Shown here piece after piece: positions 33,720 to 45,509 of a DNA stretch of 64,000 nucleotides. The position numbers and the translations under genes were made by a program. This DNA is from Emydura subglobosa (lineage: Eukaryota; Chordata; Testudines; Chelidae): assembly GCA_007922225.1 (NCBI GenBank), contig ML679956.1:18697049-18761048 (forward strand). The letters run 5' to 3'. The notes under the pieces are model-generated. The model saw nothing but the letters and a program-made list of their open reading frames with translations, made no database searches and was not told the origin of the DNA. Each line of letters opens with the position of its first letter. The first letter of the stretch is position 1.

Positions 33720-34628
33720 AAGCAGAAGTCCAGAAACTGAGTGGAGCCTATCCAGTTTATTGCACTGAATGCAGCATGTATGCAGCCTTATGGGTGGCTG
33801 GCATATGTGTGCATTTGGTGCAAGGCACTCCTGGCTCTCAGAGACCGCATAGGGGCTTTGGAGACCAGGGTGGTTGAACTGGAGGAGCTAAGGGAGACAG
33901 AGAGGTACTTAGATGAGGCTTTCTGGGATACAGCAGAATAGTCTCATACCTGGTTTGACAGCCTCTGTACTGTTGAGGAGGATGAAAGTCTCAGGAAAGG
34001 AGAACATCAAACTGGGGCAGAAGGAAACAATCCCAAAGTTGGGACCCTCCTTCCAGATGATGTCATGATATCCCTTCACACTAAGAATACCTCTCCATGG
34101 GAGAGAACTCCAGCTATATAGGAACAGACAAGTAATAGTAATGGGGGATTAGATCATTAGACACATAGGTAGCTGGATTCATGATTACTGGGAGAACTGC
34201 ATGGTGACTTGCCTGCCGAGTGTAAAGGTTGCAAATCTCTTGAGAGATCTAGACAGATTTATGTATTGTGCTGGGGAGGAGCAGGTGGTCGTGGTACATG
34301 TAGGTACCAGTGATGCAGGGAAGGATTGGAGTGTGGTTCTGGAGGCCAAATTTAGGTTGGTAGGTAAGAAATTGAAGTCCAGGATCTCCATAGTAGCATT
34401 CTCTGAAATGCGTCCAGTTCCACACGCAGGGCTAGTTAGGCAGAATTGTCGGGTCTCAATGCATGGATGAGACAATGGTGTTGGGAGGAGAGGTTTAGAT
34501 TTATTAGGAACTGGGGAACCTATTGGGAAAGGGGGAACCTATATAAGAAGGATGGGCTCCACCGAAACCAAAATGGAACCAGATTGCTGTCATGTAAAAT
34601 TAAAAAGGCCGTAAAGCAATTTTTAAAC
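33720..34628 (+). pseudogene. CR1 ORF1 remnant: zinc finger, coiled coil, SGNH-esterase
   Basis: Near 33750 one frame reads 'VYCTECSMYAALW', a C-x2-C zinc-finger start. After a frameshift, 'LRDRIGALETRVVELEELRETERYLDEAF' (about 33835-33920) is a short coiled-coil helix. From 34140 the frames resemble the SGNH-hydrolase-type esterase of CR1 ORF1. 'VMGD' is followed by a stop where the catalytic Ser of the GDS block belongs. Then come 'CLPSVKVANLLRDLDRF' and 'VVVVHVGTSDAG', the conserved HVGxND-like block, and 'LVGKKLKSRISIV'. In CR1, ORF1 protein binds RNA and assists retrotransposition. This copy is dead through the lost Ser and several stops. Confidence 0.75.
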
Positions 34629-34848
34629 TAAGGGCTGAGGGAAAGCTGACAGGTGTGGAGGAGCACATGGTTCGAACAGAGACGTCCCTTAGGGAGGATC
34701 TATTAATGAAGATTCTCTATATCCTAGTAAGGAAGACAGGATGGAAGATTATAAAAAAGGTAGGATCTGATGAGAAACAGTCAAATGAGAGAGTTCCATT
34801 CAATTACATCACATAATGTCAGACAGTTAAAAAGTGACAGTTTTTTAA

Positions 34849-35676
34849 GTGTTTACATGCAAATGCTAGAAGTCTAAATACTAAGATGGGTGAACTTGAG
34901 TGCCTTGTATTAAATGGGAATATTGATATAATAGGCATCACAGAAACTTGGTGGAATGAGGATAATCAACGGGATACAGTAATACCAGGGTACAAAATAT
35001 ATTGGAAGGACAGAATAGATCGTACTGGTGTAGGAGTAGCTCTATATGTGAAAGAAAGCATAGAGTCAAATGATGTAAAAATCTTAAATGAACCAAACTG
35101 TACCATAGAATCTCTATGGATAGTAATTCCATGCTTGAAAAATAAGAATATAGCAGTAGGGCTATACTACCAACCACCTGACCAGGATGATGATGGTGAC
35201 TGTGAAATGCTCAGGGAGATTAGAGAGGCTATAAAAATAAAAAACTCAGTAATAATGGGGGATTTCAACTATCCCCGTATTGACTGGGTACGTCACCTCA
35301 GAACAGGATGCAGAGATAATGTTTCTTGACTCCTTAAATCATTGCTTCTTGAAGCAGCTACTCATGGAACTCACAAGGAGAGAGGCAATTCTTGGCACAG
35401 GATCCGGTCCAAGAGGTGAATATAGCTGAACTGCTTGGTAAGAGTGACCATAACATAATAAAATTTAACATCCCAGGGTGGGGGACACATAAGCAGTCTG
35501 TCGCAGTAGCATTTAATTTCAGAAAGGGAAACTACACAAAAATTAGGAAGCTAGTTAAACAGAAATTAAAAGGTACAGTGCCAAAAGTAAAATCCCTGCA
35601 AGCTGCATGGAAACTTTTTAAAGACACCATAATAGAGGCTCAATTTAAATGTATACCCCCAAATTATAAAACATAG
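34849..35676 (+). pseudogene. CR1 ORF2 endonuclease domain remnant
   Basis: The frame opens with 'LHANARSLNTKMGELE', holding the NARS block with the catalytic Asn. It continues through 'IDIIGITETWW' (catalytic Glu), 'GVGVALYVKES', 'VGLYYQPPDQ' and 'IMGDFNYPRIDW', the GDFN catalytic block, then stops at 35329. A second open part (35392-35676) carries 'LLGKSDHNIIKFNI', the final catalytic Asp-His block. All APE-type endonuclease motifs are thus recognisable but split by a frameshift around 35290-35390. Function in active elements: nicking target DNA to prime reverse transcription. Confidence 0.85.
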
Positions 35677-36099
35677 TCAAAGGACCAAAAAAGGGCCATC
35701 GTGGCTAAACAATAAAGTAAAATAAGCAATTAGAGGCCAGAAGTCATCCTTTTAAAAAATGGAAGTTAAATTCTATGGAGGAAAGTAGAAAGCATCATAA
35801 ATTCTGACAAGTGAAGTGTAAAAGTACAATTAGGAAGGCCAAAAAAGAAATTGGAGAACAGCTAGTCAAAGACTCAAAGTAACAGCAAAAAAAGTTAAGT
35901 ACATCAGAAACAGGAAGCCACTAAACAACCAGTGGGGCCACCGGGCAAACGAGATGTTAAAGGAGCACTTAAGGAAGATAAGGCCATTGCAGTGAAACTA
36001 AATGGATTATTTGCATCCGTCTTCATGTGATGCATCTTCATGTGATGGGAGGGAGATTCCCAAACCTGAGCCATTTTTTTTAGGTGACACATTTTAGGA

Positions 36100-37665
36100 A
36101 CAGTCACAGATTGAGGTGGCATTAGAGGAGGTTTTGGAACAAACTGATAAATTAAACAGTAATAAGTCACTAGGACCAGATGATATTCCCCCAAGAGTTC
36201 TGAAGAAACTCAAATGTGAAATTGCAGAACTTCTAACAGTGATATGTAACCTATTATTTAAATCAGCTTCTGTACCAGATGACTGGAGGATAGCTGAAGT
36301 GACGCCAATTTTTAAAAAAGGCTTCAGAGGCAATCCCGGCAATTACAGGCTGGTAGGCCTAACTTCAGTACCAGCAAATTGGTTGAAAGTATAGTAAAGA
36401 ACAGAATTATCAGACACATAGATGAACATGATTTGTTGGGGAAGAGGCAGCATGGTTTTTGTAAAGGGAAATCATGCCTCATCAATCTATTAGAATTCAT
36501 TGAGAGGATCAACAAGCATGTGGACAAGGGTGATCAAGTGGATATAGTGTACTTAGATATTCAGAAAGCCTTTGACTAGGTCCCTCACCAAAGGTCCTTA
36601 AGCAAAGCAAGCTGTCATGGGATAAGAAGGAAGGTACTCTAGTGGAGCAGGAACTGGTTAAAAGATAGGAAACAAAGGGTAGAAATAAATGGTCAGTTTT
36701 CAGAATGGAGAGAGGTACATAGTGGTGTCCCTCGGGGTCTCTACTGGGACAAGTACTGTTCAACATATTCACAAATGATCTGGAAAAAGGGGTAAACAGT
36801 GAGGTGGCAAAATTTGGAGATGATGCAAAGCTACTCAAGATATTTAAGTCCAAAGCAGAGTGTGAAGAGTTACAAAGGGATTTCACAAAACTGTGTGACT
36901 GGGCAACAGAATGGCAGATGAAATTCCATGTTGATAAATGCAAAGTAATGCACATTGGATAATATAATCCCAACTATAAATATAAAATGATGGGGTCTAA
37001 ATTAGCTGTTGCCACTCAAGAAAGAGATCTTGGAGTCATTGTAGATAGTTCTCAATTCACTCAATTTGCAGAGGCAGACATAAAAGCTAGCAGAATGTTG
37101 GGAATCATTAGGAAAGGAATAGATAATAAGACAGAAGATATCTTATTGTCTCTATATAAATCCATGATACACTCACATCGTGAATACTACATGCAGATTT
37201 GGTCGCCCCATCTTAAAAAGATATATTAGAATTGGAAAAGATACAGAAAAGGGCAACAAAAATTATTAGGGGTATGGAACAGGTTCCATATGTGGAGAGA
37301 GAAATAAGAGTGGAACTTTTCAGCATGGAAAAGAGATGACTAATGGGGAATTGATAGAGGTTTATAAAATCATTGCTGGTGTGGAGAAAGTAAATAAGGA
37401 AATGTTATTTACTCCTCATAATACAAGAACTAGGGGATCACCAATGAAATTAATAGGCAGCAAGTTTAAAATGAACAAAAGGAAGTATTTCTTCACACAA
37501 CGCACAGTCATCCTGTGGAACTCTTTGCCAGAGGATGTTGTGAAGGCCAAGACTACAACAGGGTTCAAAAAAGAGCTAAATAAGTTCATGGAGTATAGGT
37601 CTATAAATGGCTATTGGCCTGGATGGGCAGGCATGCAAGGCCATTCTCCGAAGTGTGTCTAACCT
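36100..37665 (+). pseudogene. CR1 ORF2 reverse transcriptase remnant
   Basis: The order is complete but broken. 'KLNSNKSLGPDDIPPRVL' and 'VPDDWRIAEVTPIFKKG' (36116-36330) lead to 'NYRLVGLTSVPAN'. 'QHGFCKGKSCLINLLEF' and 'VYLDIQKAFD' (motif A, to 36578) are followed by a stop. A 'SGVPRG' motif lies near 36721, with a one-base indel behind it. 'KFGDDAKLL' (36810-36836) is motif C, with the usual Ala of FADD changed to Gly but both Asp kept. 'MKFHVDKCKVMHIG' and the C-terminal '[13 protein letters not shown]' (about 37505-37545) complete it. Active relatives copy RNA at the nicked target. Multiple stops and shifts abolish this copy. Confidence 0.85.
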
Positions 37666-37830
37666 CTGTTTGCCTGAAGCTGGGAATGGGTGACAGCGGA
37701 TGGATCACTTGATGATTGCCTGTTCTGTTCATTCCCTTTGAAACACCTGGCATTGGCCACTGTCAGAAGACAGGATACTGAACTAGATGGACCATTGGTC
37801 TTACCCAGTATGGCCGTTCTTATGTTCTTA
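37666..37830 (+). other. CR1 3' untranslated region and terminus
   Basis: The stretch contains 'ggatcacttgatgattgcctgttctgttcattccc', 'ggcattggccactgtcagaagacagga' and 'tggaccattggtcttacccagtatgg', ending in TTCTTATGTTCTTA. The reverse complement of the same order closes the minus-strand copy at 14390. Confidence 0.8.
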
Positions 37831-37834
37831 GCTT

Positions 37835-40800
37835 TATTATTTTTTTAAAATATTACTTTGAAAAAATGGCAAAGAGAAATAAAGTAATTTCACATGTGAT
37901 CAAGATCTCAGGAATGAAAACTAAAAATTCATTTACTCTTGCGGTGAACTTGTGCACCTTTATAAATACGCCTAAAAATTAAAATCAAATCACTTAAAGA
38001 AAAGCAGCTTACAGAAAAACATATCAACTGTTTGCAGAGAGTCACCTGTAGCTCTCTGTGGTTCCAAAATGCCCCATTACATGACCCCATTAACACCTGT
38101 ACTGAGAACTAAACAAACCAAACTTATTTGCAACGAAAGTGAATCACTTTAAAATACCATGATAGATGCACAACTGATTAATTACAAAATAAATAATTCA
38201 GTAGGGTGAGAGGAAGGAAGGGGGAAAAGGTTAAAAATTCTCCAGGTGTGTTGTTTCCTTGGGAGAGGTAGTGAAAGCATCCGTGAATAATACTAGTAAC
38301 CCTCATTCTAATGAATAGTTGAAGCTTAGGTCATGATGTCTAAGCAAGTTTCAGTTTTGTTCTTAGCAAGGATGGATAGAAAGTAATTGCAATTTTGAAC
38401 AAGGCTAGAACATGGATTGTGAAAATCCAAGTACAGAATCCAGTGGAACTTCTGCAGTCTTGGTTGTTAAAAACAGCATGAGTGTTTTTACCTCCAATGG
38501 GTTTTTGGGGTTTTTTTTCTTGTTTTTTTTTTTGCGCGGGGGGGGTGTTGGGTTTTTTTCTTTCTTGTTAAAATAATTATTTTTGCCTCCTCTCTGCATT
38601 ATGCCTAAAGCAAATGATCGTTACATATAATAAAAATGTACATATTTTAATTACCACATGCCTCCTGCTAGCTGACTTATGAATAGGTTAATGGTGTGTA
38701 TATTTTAAATAAAATTATAACTCCTGTTTTTAATTGAATTTTTAAAGAAGATGTCCACAGAAATGTTCTGAAACTTAAGAAGCTTAATTATTATTGGAAT
38801 AATTGGGTGGTTCTGTTAAAAATAAACTTTTGATTAAGTTTCTAAAATGGCCATATAGGCTTGCTCTGTTTCAAAATATCAGTCAAAAACAGGAAAGAAT
38901 TTTCATTTTAAAAAATACCTGCCCTTTTAACTTAGTTACATACCCACCAGTAATGATAAGCAGCATGACATGATGCCCCTGCTTATGCATCCCAAAATTT
39001 CATTACCCTTCTTTAGTGCCATATCACATTGCAAGCTCATGGACAATATCAATTCTCCCTTTAGCTGTTCCTACAGCAGTACACGAATACGCTGCAGAAT
39101 TCATGCAACCAATTTGTTCCCAGAAATGAGCAGGACAGATTTTCACCCTTCCTACATCCCATTCTGTTACGTTCTGCTGCCTGTAAATATTCATCAGAGA
39201 AGAGGCAACTGGTGCTATTACCTTAAATGTTGTTGGGGTCCTACAACTTAAATTTTATTCACATTAAACAGTACCTCAAAATTTTTCCCAAACTATAATT
39301 AGAGGCACACTCATCCCACAGATCTCAGGTCTTGATCTGGATGTTGAACACTCCAAAGTTTGGGGACATCTGGATCCAAGGTTTTAATTTGGCCAGTTGT
39401 AAAGAGAGGGACCATGTAGAAAATTCAGATGCAGATTCAGGTCTTGAAACTACCCAAATTTCTGTAGGTGCAAAATCATGGGCCTGATTCTCTGCCTATA
39501 ACTGAATCTTCTCCATTTGTTCATCCAAGGCTTTCTACACAGCTCTAAATATCTGCCAGCAGTAAGTTTCCTGAGATCCTTGATATGGAAAACGACTTTT
39601 CAGTAGTTAGACTCACTTTTTAAAGCAAACCACTGTATCTATAAAGCTTTGGTTAAGGAAAGCAGCCAGCTTGAAGCAGCTTAATCCTGCTGAAATACCT
39701 CTGAAATATGTAAATCTTTAAGGTAATTCTCATCTCCGTTCAATAAAGTGACATTTGCATTCAAATCATATTTATTTCTGCAAACACAAGATACATGGAC
39801 AAAATATGTCTTTGTTTGACAAGTTTCATTCCGATGCCTTCTGCCTGAGGTTTAAAAAAAATGTAATTTTTTAAATTCAGTTAATGATGATGGAAAATTA
39901 CCACATTCAATAAAACCATCTGAAAATTACTATCTTTATGGTTATCTTTTATTAGTCATTTGTACAGAGTTTCTGGTTAATTCAAGATGACCTGCAAGTA
40001 ATTGCAGGGAACAGTTCATCACTTACAGACTTCACAATGAGCAGTGATGAAAATTAACATGGAAGATAAACTGTTCTTTATTGAAATTTAAATGAGAGCT
40101 AATGGGTCCTGAATTGTGAGAGCAGAAAACAAAAATAAGAAAAATTTTACATCAAAGCCTTGTGGTATCTCCAATGCTCTTAAAACAAATACGATAAAAG
40201 ATATACAAAAATAACTACTTACATTTAAGCTATTATTTTATTTTATTCATAATCATCATATTCAATAGCCCCCACTAGGATCCTTATTTAGCAAGATACT
40301 TATGAATGTGCTTAAATACCTTGCTGATTTAAGGCCTAAATCACTAACTTTATACACATCTTTAATACACAACTGCAAATCAGACAGAACATTTGTGAGT
40401 GCATCTAGCTTCTGTTAAAAGGCTTTCTGTTAAAGAGGGCCTGTACAAGTAAAATACAGAGCTCATATTCTTTTTTTTTTTTACATCTGTGTGACATACA
40501 AAGAAGGCATGTAAGGTTTGTTTGTTTGATTTTTTCATAAAAAGGATGAGGATGAGGTTTTGACTTTTATTTTATTTTATTTTGGGTATGTTATAGATAT
40601 GTTATAGATCTACTTTTATAGTGACTGGTGAACTAATGACATTACAACATCACAAGATTCAAGAGACTGAGCAAGTGAGGGGAAAGGATTTTTGGTGGAG
40701 CTGACTGAAAAATGAAGAAATAGTTTAATGGGAAATACAAAAATTTCTAGGCTGGTTTCCATCTTGCAGAGTTTGAAATGGACCCATTTTTGTGACCATT

Positions 40801-43300
40801 TCTGTGACATTTTTATCAGTATTTTTCCAAAATTTTGTTCGCAGTCATCACCAAACATTGTCATGTGCTAAAGAGCACTAGGAAGCAAGGCTATCTTTGT
40901 CTGTGTTTGAAGCGCCTTGCCCTTTTGGACTCACAACAGACATCTCTGAAAATCAAAAGGAGTCCTATAGCAGACACAGAGATGATGAGATTTGACATTC
41001 CTGATATTTCTGAGGCTAAAAACAAGCAGAAAAAAATATGTAAAGCAACTAACAAAACAAAACAAAAAGACCCTTTGCAATCTTTGTGCTTAATAAACAG
41101 TGCGAAAGAGGCACAAAATTCAATTTTCAAAAATTGGTTGCTGTGTATCATAAAGTTATCTGTAAAGTAAGTGAGGCTCCCAACTCCATTAATGCTAAGG
41201 TACAAGCCTCTAATCATCGTATGCGTACATAAAGGCTCACATACATTCTTCCTGGACTGTAAAGAGGGTTTTGATGGGCTTCCAGGAACAATTTTGTAGG
41301 GAGGTGGCACGACTGATCTGATGAGAGCCTACTCTTTGTTGCTCATGTTTTCAAAAGTGATAATGGTGGGGCTTCTTTGGCTTTTCCTCTTCCCTCCTTT
41401 GTATTCGTGCAGCAGGCCTAAATACTTTTGGCCGCTGCTAAGCACAGGAGCTGGGTGATATGTCAGCTAGTGCTCCACAACCCTAAAGGGATTGTTTTCT
41501 AACCTAGTGGTGTGTTTAAGCAGCATATATACAGCCTTTAGAACTATATATCTAATGTTAACAAACTCACAACTGTGATACCAAATGATGATCAGATTCA
41601 TATATTCTGTAAGTGTGGTACCATTATTTATGCATTTATGTATTAAGCAAGGCAAGCATAACTTTAATTTATAACCAGTACTGACTCATTACATTTTCTG
41701 CTTAGTACCCATCCTGCTTAAAGACAACCTAAAGCTCTTTCTCTGCTCAGTTGGTTAAGCAAAGGGGATGATAATGGTATATTAGAACCTTTGGGGAATT
41801 TTGAAAACATGTTTTAGCTGTCTTTCAGCATTCCCCAGCTGCCCTGACAGATTAAATATGATATTTTCCAGTAGGTGAGAGGTCTTATTCACACAAACAC
41901 ACCAAAATAATTTCATACAAGAAGTTCTGATAAAATCATAAATTTATCTCTTACCATATTAAATTATGTTACCTTTCCAGAGGTTGCAGACCATCTAAAC
42001 TATCTCTAGAAATATTCATATATCACATAGACAGCATTACATTAGTCATTGTACACAGAAAGCCATGTACAAGGATAGCAGTCTCATTAGCACTGGACTT
42101 CTTTAAAATGATTTCTGTCCATCTGAACCAACACTGTTCATTTTACAATTCTGCTCATTGAAATCCAAATGCTTTCAAAAATCCACCTGAGGAGGCTGGA
42201 GCTGAGATTACTTTAATAGTTTATTAAAAGTATTATCTGCATGTAGTAATTGTCAGGTTTTCACTTTGTAGACAACCTGCTGAAACTCAGGGACTTTCTG
42301 TACTTTTCAGTACAGAGCTGAACATTCACTATTTTATGGTTTGAACCAGAGAGATGCAGAGGATCAACAACTCATGTTGAGTTGAGAGTGCTCGGCACCT
42401 CTCAGTGTAGTTTAGTGACAAGATAAAATAAGGAAATGTTGAAGCTAAATGGTAAAATAAGTACCCCGTTGGAAAGAGGACTGCCACTTTAGAATACTGC
42501 CACTATTCTCTATGAAAAGGAAGGACTAAGAATAGACAGTATTACTGGCAGACGTCCTAATTGTAGGGTACAGTGTCTCTTTGCTAATATGATTTAATGC
42601 TGCAGGATAAGAGACAGAAAATGTTTATGTGAAAGGTATATCCTACTTAATGAATCATTTACGGCACAGTATTGTTTCCTGGGCAAACTAATTGTGATGG
42701 TGGTTTTTGTGGTGGGGATACATGTTGGCTAGGAACTGAACTGATATCATTCCTCACAGGGCACTGAGTTGTCCAGTAACTTTTTTGAAGGAAGAGAATG
42801 CTGCTTGCTTATTTTGTAGGCATCATCTAATATAAACTGTGGCCTCAGAATATTCCACTGAAGCTGCTAGTGAAAAAGAATCTCTCACATAACATAGTCC
42901 AAAAATGTTAACTTTGGTTTACTATTAAAAATATATTGCAAGCATATTCAATTAATAATAAGCACTGCCCATTCACTGCTGACTGACTTTAATAAATTGC
43001 AGTTGAAGTCTCCAGTTCAGACTTTTTCTCAGAGAAAGTGGAGGCTCAAATGAAAGTAGCTTTTGTGGAGAGAGTTTACAGAACAAAATGTTCAGATGAC
43101 ACATCAAGTTAATCCTTCACCACAAAGCCAAGATAGTCCCCAAGAAAAATAAAAGTGCCACATCTTGTGCCAAAACAAAATGTAAGGGCTCCTAGTCCGG
43201 AACACCTGATGAAAATTAACTGGCGTTTTCCCCTTCATGTCGCCAGTTCCCAATTACAGAACCACAAGAACTGCATTTTAAAAGGGACTTTTACATTAGA
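37835..43300. other. Mostly unassigned AT-rich sequence
   Basis: No host gene recognised. It contains T/G-rich low-complexity sequence (38505-38560), a dispersed-repeat-like patch at 39330-39480 ('ggacatctggatccaaggtttta') and a (TTTTA)n tract at about 40565-40583. The 139- and 111-residue frames near 40835-41310 overlap on opposite strands and show no family features. Confidence 0.45.
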
Positions 43301-43309
43301 ACAAAGCTG

Positions 43310-43425
43310 AAAGGGACAACACTGGGCCCTATGCAGGAATCACTGCATAAAATTCTATGGCCTGCATTATGCTGGTCAGACTAGACTCATGATGGCCCCT
43401 TCTGGCCTTATGAATCTAAAAACAC
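43310..43425 (+). mobile_element. CR1-type LINE 3' terminal fragment
   Basis: 'aaattctatggcctgcattatgctggtcagactaga', then 'catgatggccccttctggccttatgaatcta', is the 3' end of a common sauropsid CR1 subfamily. Only about 115 bp remain, typical 5' truncation. Confidence 0.7.
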
Positions 43426-43617
43426 TTAAACACCAACAAAATCTACTCAGCAACTGCCTTTGAGTGTTCCCTTTGTTGTTGCTTAGGGTATTTATGTTTT
43501 AGTAAGGGCTTTCTCTGTCATAGCTCAGTTTTCCCTCCTGACTGATCCTGCATTCAAGACATAATGCAGTGTTTATGCGATCACAGCCAAACGTTCTGGA
43601 AATGACTGGGATAGAAG

Positions 43618-43810
43618 CAGTATTGCCAGCCCTAAGCCTTCAAAAATCAAGTGTCAGACACCACACTATCATGATATTGGCTCAAAAATCATAAGATTTT
43701 AATTAAACTGCTTTGTTTTTCACCAACTTCCGGGGATTTTCTTTAGCCTTTAGGGGAAGTCATCTGCCTCCAAAGTGGGCATGAGCTTTTCAGGTTAAAA
43801 AATTAATCTT
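43618..43810 (+). repeat. Dispersed DNA-element copy (CAGTATTGCCAGC type)
   Basis: Starts CAGTATTGCCAGCCCTAAGC and runs through 'tcatgatattggctcaaaaatcataagattttaattaaac' to a CACCAACTTC/CTTTAGGGGAAG zone. It corresponds to the minus-strand copy at 26165-26450. Confidence 0.5.
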
Positions 43811-43814
43811 AAAT

Positions 43815-44470
43815 GTGAGCCTCCCCATTCCTCCTCAGAAGGGATGCCTTTCACTTTCTCCTAATCTGTCTCCCTCTAGTCCTCCTCCCTTATCACTGTT
43901 CTGTCATCTACCTTTCCTGACTCCCTTCACAATCTCCTGTTCCCTACCTGCTCCCATCATAGGGGAAACACACCTGCTGATTTGCCTATTTCCTATACAC
44001 CACTCAGTTTCTTTACATGTCACATACCTCTCATTTCTTTCTGTTTACCTCCTGCCCCAGCATCTTTTTGCAACCTCCTCATCTCCTCCATATTTCCGGC
44101 AAACACCTCAGTCTGCTCCCTGCTCCTCACCTCTGCCTGCACCTCAACAGTCTGGTGTATGGGGTTACAATGCCACTCACTCAAATCTGTCCTGGCTGCT
44201 CCTGCATCAGATGTGCCAAATTTGTGTGGCATTCCGACTGGGCACTCAGATGTCACAATGCCACACAGGTTTGGCCTGGCTGCTCCTCCATCATGACAGT
44301 GGGGGAGACAGCCAGACAAAATCTGAGTGGCTGGCATTGCAACTTGGCACACGGGTTCATGATGGACAGGCAACTGGGCCAAACCTGAGTGGCGCTGTGA
44401 CCCTGTGTGCCCAGTTGCAATGCCATTCATCACTCAAATTTGGCCCACACCGTTTGAGTTCAGCATGGGT
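43815..44470. repeat. CT-rich stretch and internally repetitive GC-richer block
   Basis: 43815-44150 is pyrimidine-rich. 44160-44460 repeats 'caatgccac...cctggctgctcct.catca' at 44168 and 44257, a partial 'caatgccattcatcactcaaat' at 44418, and an inverted relative 'gccaaacctgagtggc' near 44378. Overlapping open frames of up to 236 residues result from base composition and repetition. Confidence 0.45.
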
Positions 44471-44539
44471 GATGGAAGCGAGTGGAGCCACTGGTCAGCC
44501 AGGCTCAGAAGCCATCCTCACCTAGGACAGGAGAGGAGC

Positions 44540-44830
44540 GCGGAGCTGGGGCAGGGGAGTGTCAGTAAGTGGCCAGGAATGTCTCAGGGGCGGCAGGTGA
44601 AGGGTTTGGGAGTGAGTTGTTGGTGGGCTATGGGATAAGAGGGAAGTGTTGAGGGACTGTGGAGTGAGGGTTTTGGGGCAAGTAGGAGATATGGGGCCTC
44701 GGGGTGAGTTATGGGGGACGTGAGGGAGAATGAGGAATGCTGCGGCAGTGGGGGAATTGTGGAAGGTGTGGAGGGCTGGGGATTGTTGGCTGGGGGGGGG
44801 AATGTTGAGGGACGGGAGGGTAGGTTGCAG
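44540..44830 (+). other. G-rich tract with G-quadruplex potential
   Basis: Runs of three or more G occur throughout. The densest part, 44790-44822, has a run of eight or nine G, then GGG, GGG and GGG within 30 nt. There is no coding evidence. Open frames here are composition artefacts. Confidence 0.5.
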
Positions 44831-44879
44831 GCCATGGTGTTGGAGGTAAGCAAAATTTTAGATTTCAGAACTGGGAAGG

Positions 44880-45340
44880 GGGCCCCTAACCTATTCTTGC
44901 ACCAGCGCCCTCTGGGGCCTGATTACATCATTTCCCAGAGACTCATAGGAGGCCAGAACCCCTCTGCAAAGAGGTCCTATGGCTCCCCTCAGGCTCTTTC
45001 TCCCAACAATCCTTGGCTTATCATCAACACAGCTTCAGCTAAGTTGCAATCACAAATATCACCCTCTCCCCCAGGCATAGTAGGCCCTGAACCCACAGAA
45101 GGGGGAACACTGTATATCCAGGCTCTGTTATCTTTTCAGATATTTTCCATTGAACCAGAAGGGTTATGTTATGCATTCAACCCTGCCCTATCCTGAACCC
45201 ACCCAGTCCTTTCCTTCACCTTCTCCCAGACTCCAGACTCGCAGAACACCCTCTGTGGGGTACAGAAGAGGAAGGGCCGGTGTAGTGGAGACTGCTAGCC
45301 CACCAATGGACATGTAAAGAATCAGATCCAAAGACAATCC
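44880..45340. other. Unassigned sequence
   Basis: No gene or repeat family recognised. Confidence 0.4.
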
Positions 45341-45344
45341 AGGC

Positions 45345-45505
45345 CAATGCTACTTATTTAAGCATCACAACACCCCTGTGATGGAGGTATATATTATTAT
45401 GCCCATTTATCAGATGTGCTAACTGTGGAACAGTGAGGATAAGCAACTTTCCTAAGGTCACACAGTAACTGAGTGGCAGAGTCAGAACCACCTTTTCTAA
45501 TTGAA
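45345..45505 (+). repeat. MIR-like SINE relic
   Basis: 'tatttaagcatcacaacacccctgtgatggaggta', 'attatgcccatttatcag', 'aactgtggaacagtgaggataagcaactttcctaaggtcacacagtaactgagtggcagagtcagaac' follow the MIR core and tail closely. Confidence 0.75.
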
Positions 45506-45509
45506 AATG

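Larger units (their letters stand above)
33185..37830 (+). mobile_element. Near-full-length CR1 LINE, plus strand
   Basis: The element runs from a GC-richer 5' region through ORF1 and ORF2 to a 3' end closing with 'gaccattggtcttacccagtatggccgttcttatgttctta' (phrases up to 37830). At about 4.65 kb it is close to full CR1 length (usually 4-5 kb), whereas most copies are short and 5'-truncated. Its order is a duplicated 5' region (33191-33600), ORF1 (about 33740-34625), ORF2 endonuclease (34849-35470), reverse transcriptase (36100-37660) and a 3' untranslated region. Numerous stops and frameshifts make it inactive. No clear target duplication was identified. Confidence 0.9.

Noticed and set aside
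36509..36973. 154-residue minus-strand frame
   Set aside because: It is antisense to the CR1 reverse transcriptase, which carries the real motifs.
43815..44525. 236-residue open frame, the longest in the window
   Set aside because: It spans pyrimidine-rich and internally repeated sequence, overlaps other frames on both strands, has low-complexity Ser/Pro/Leu composition and no domain.
44711..45196. 161-residue frame in the G-rich tract
   Set aside because: Composition artefact; Gly/Glu-rich start from G runs and no family features.
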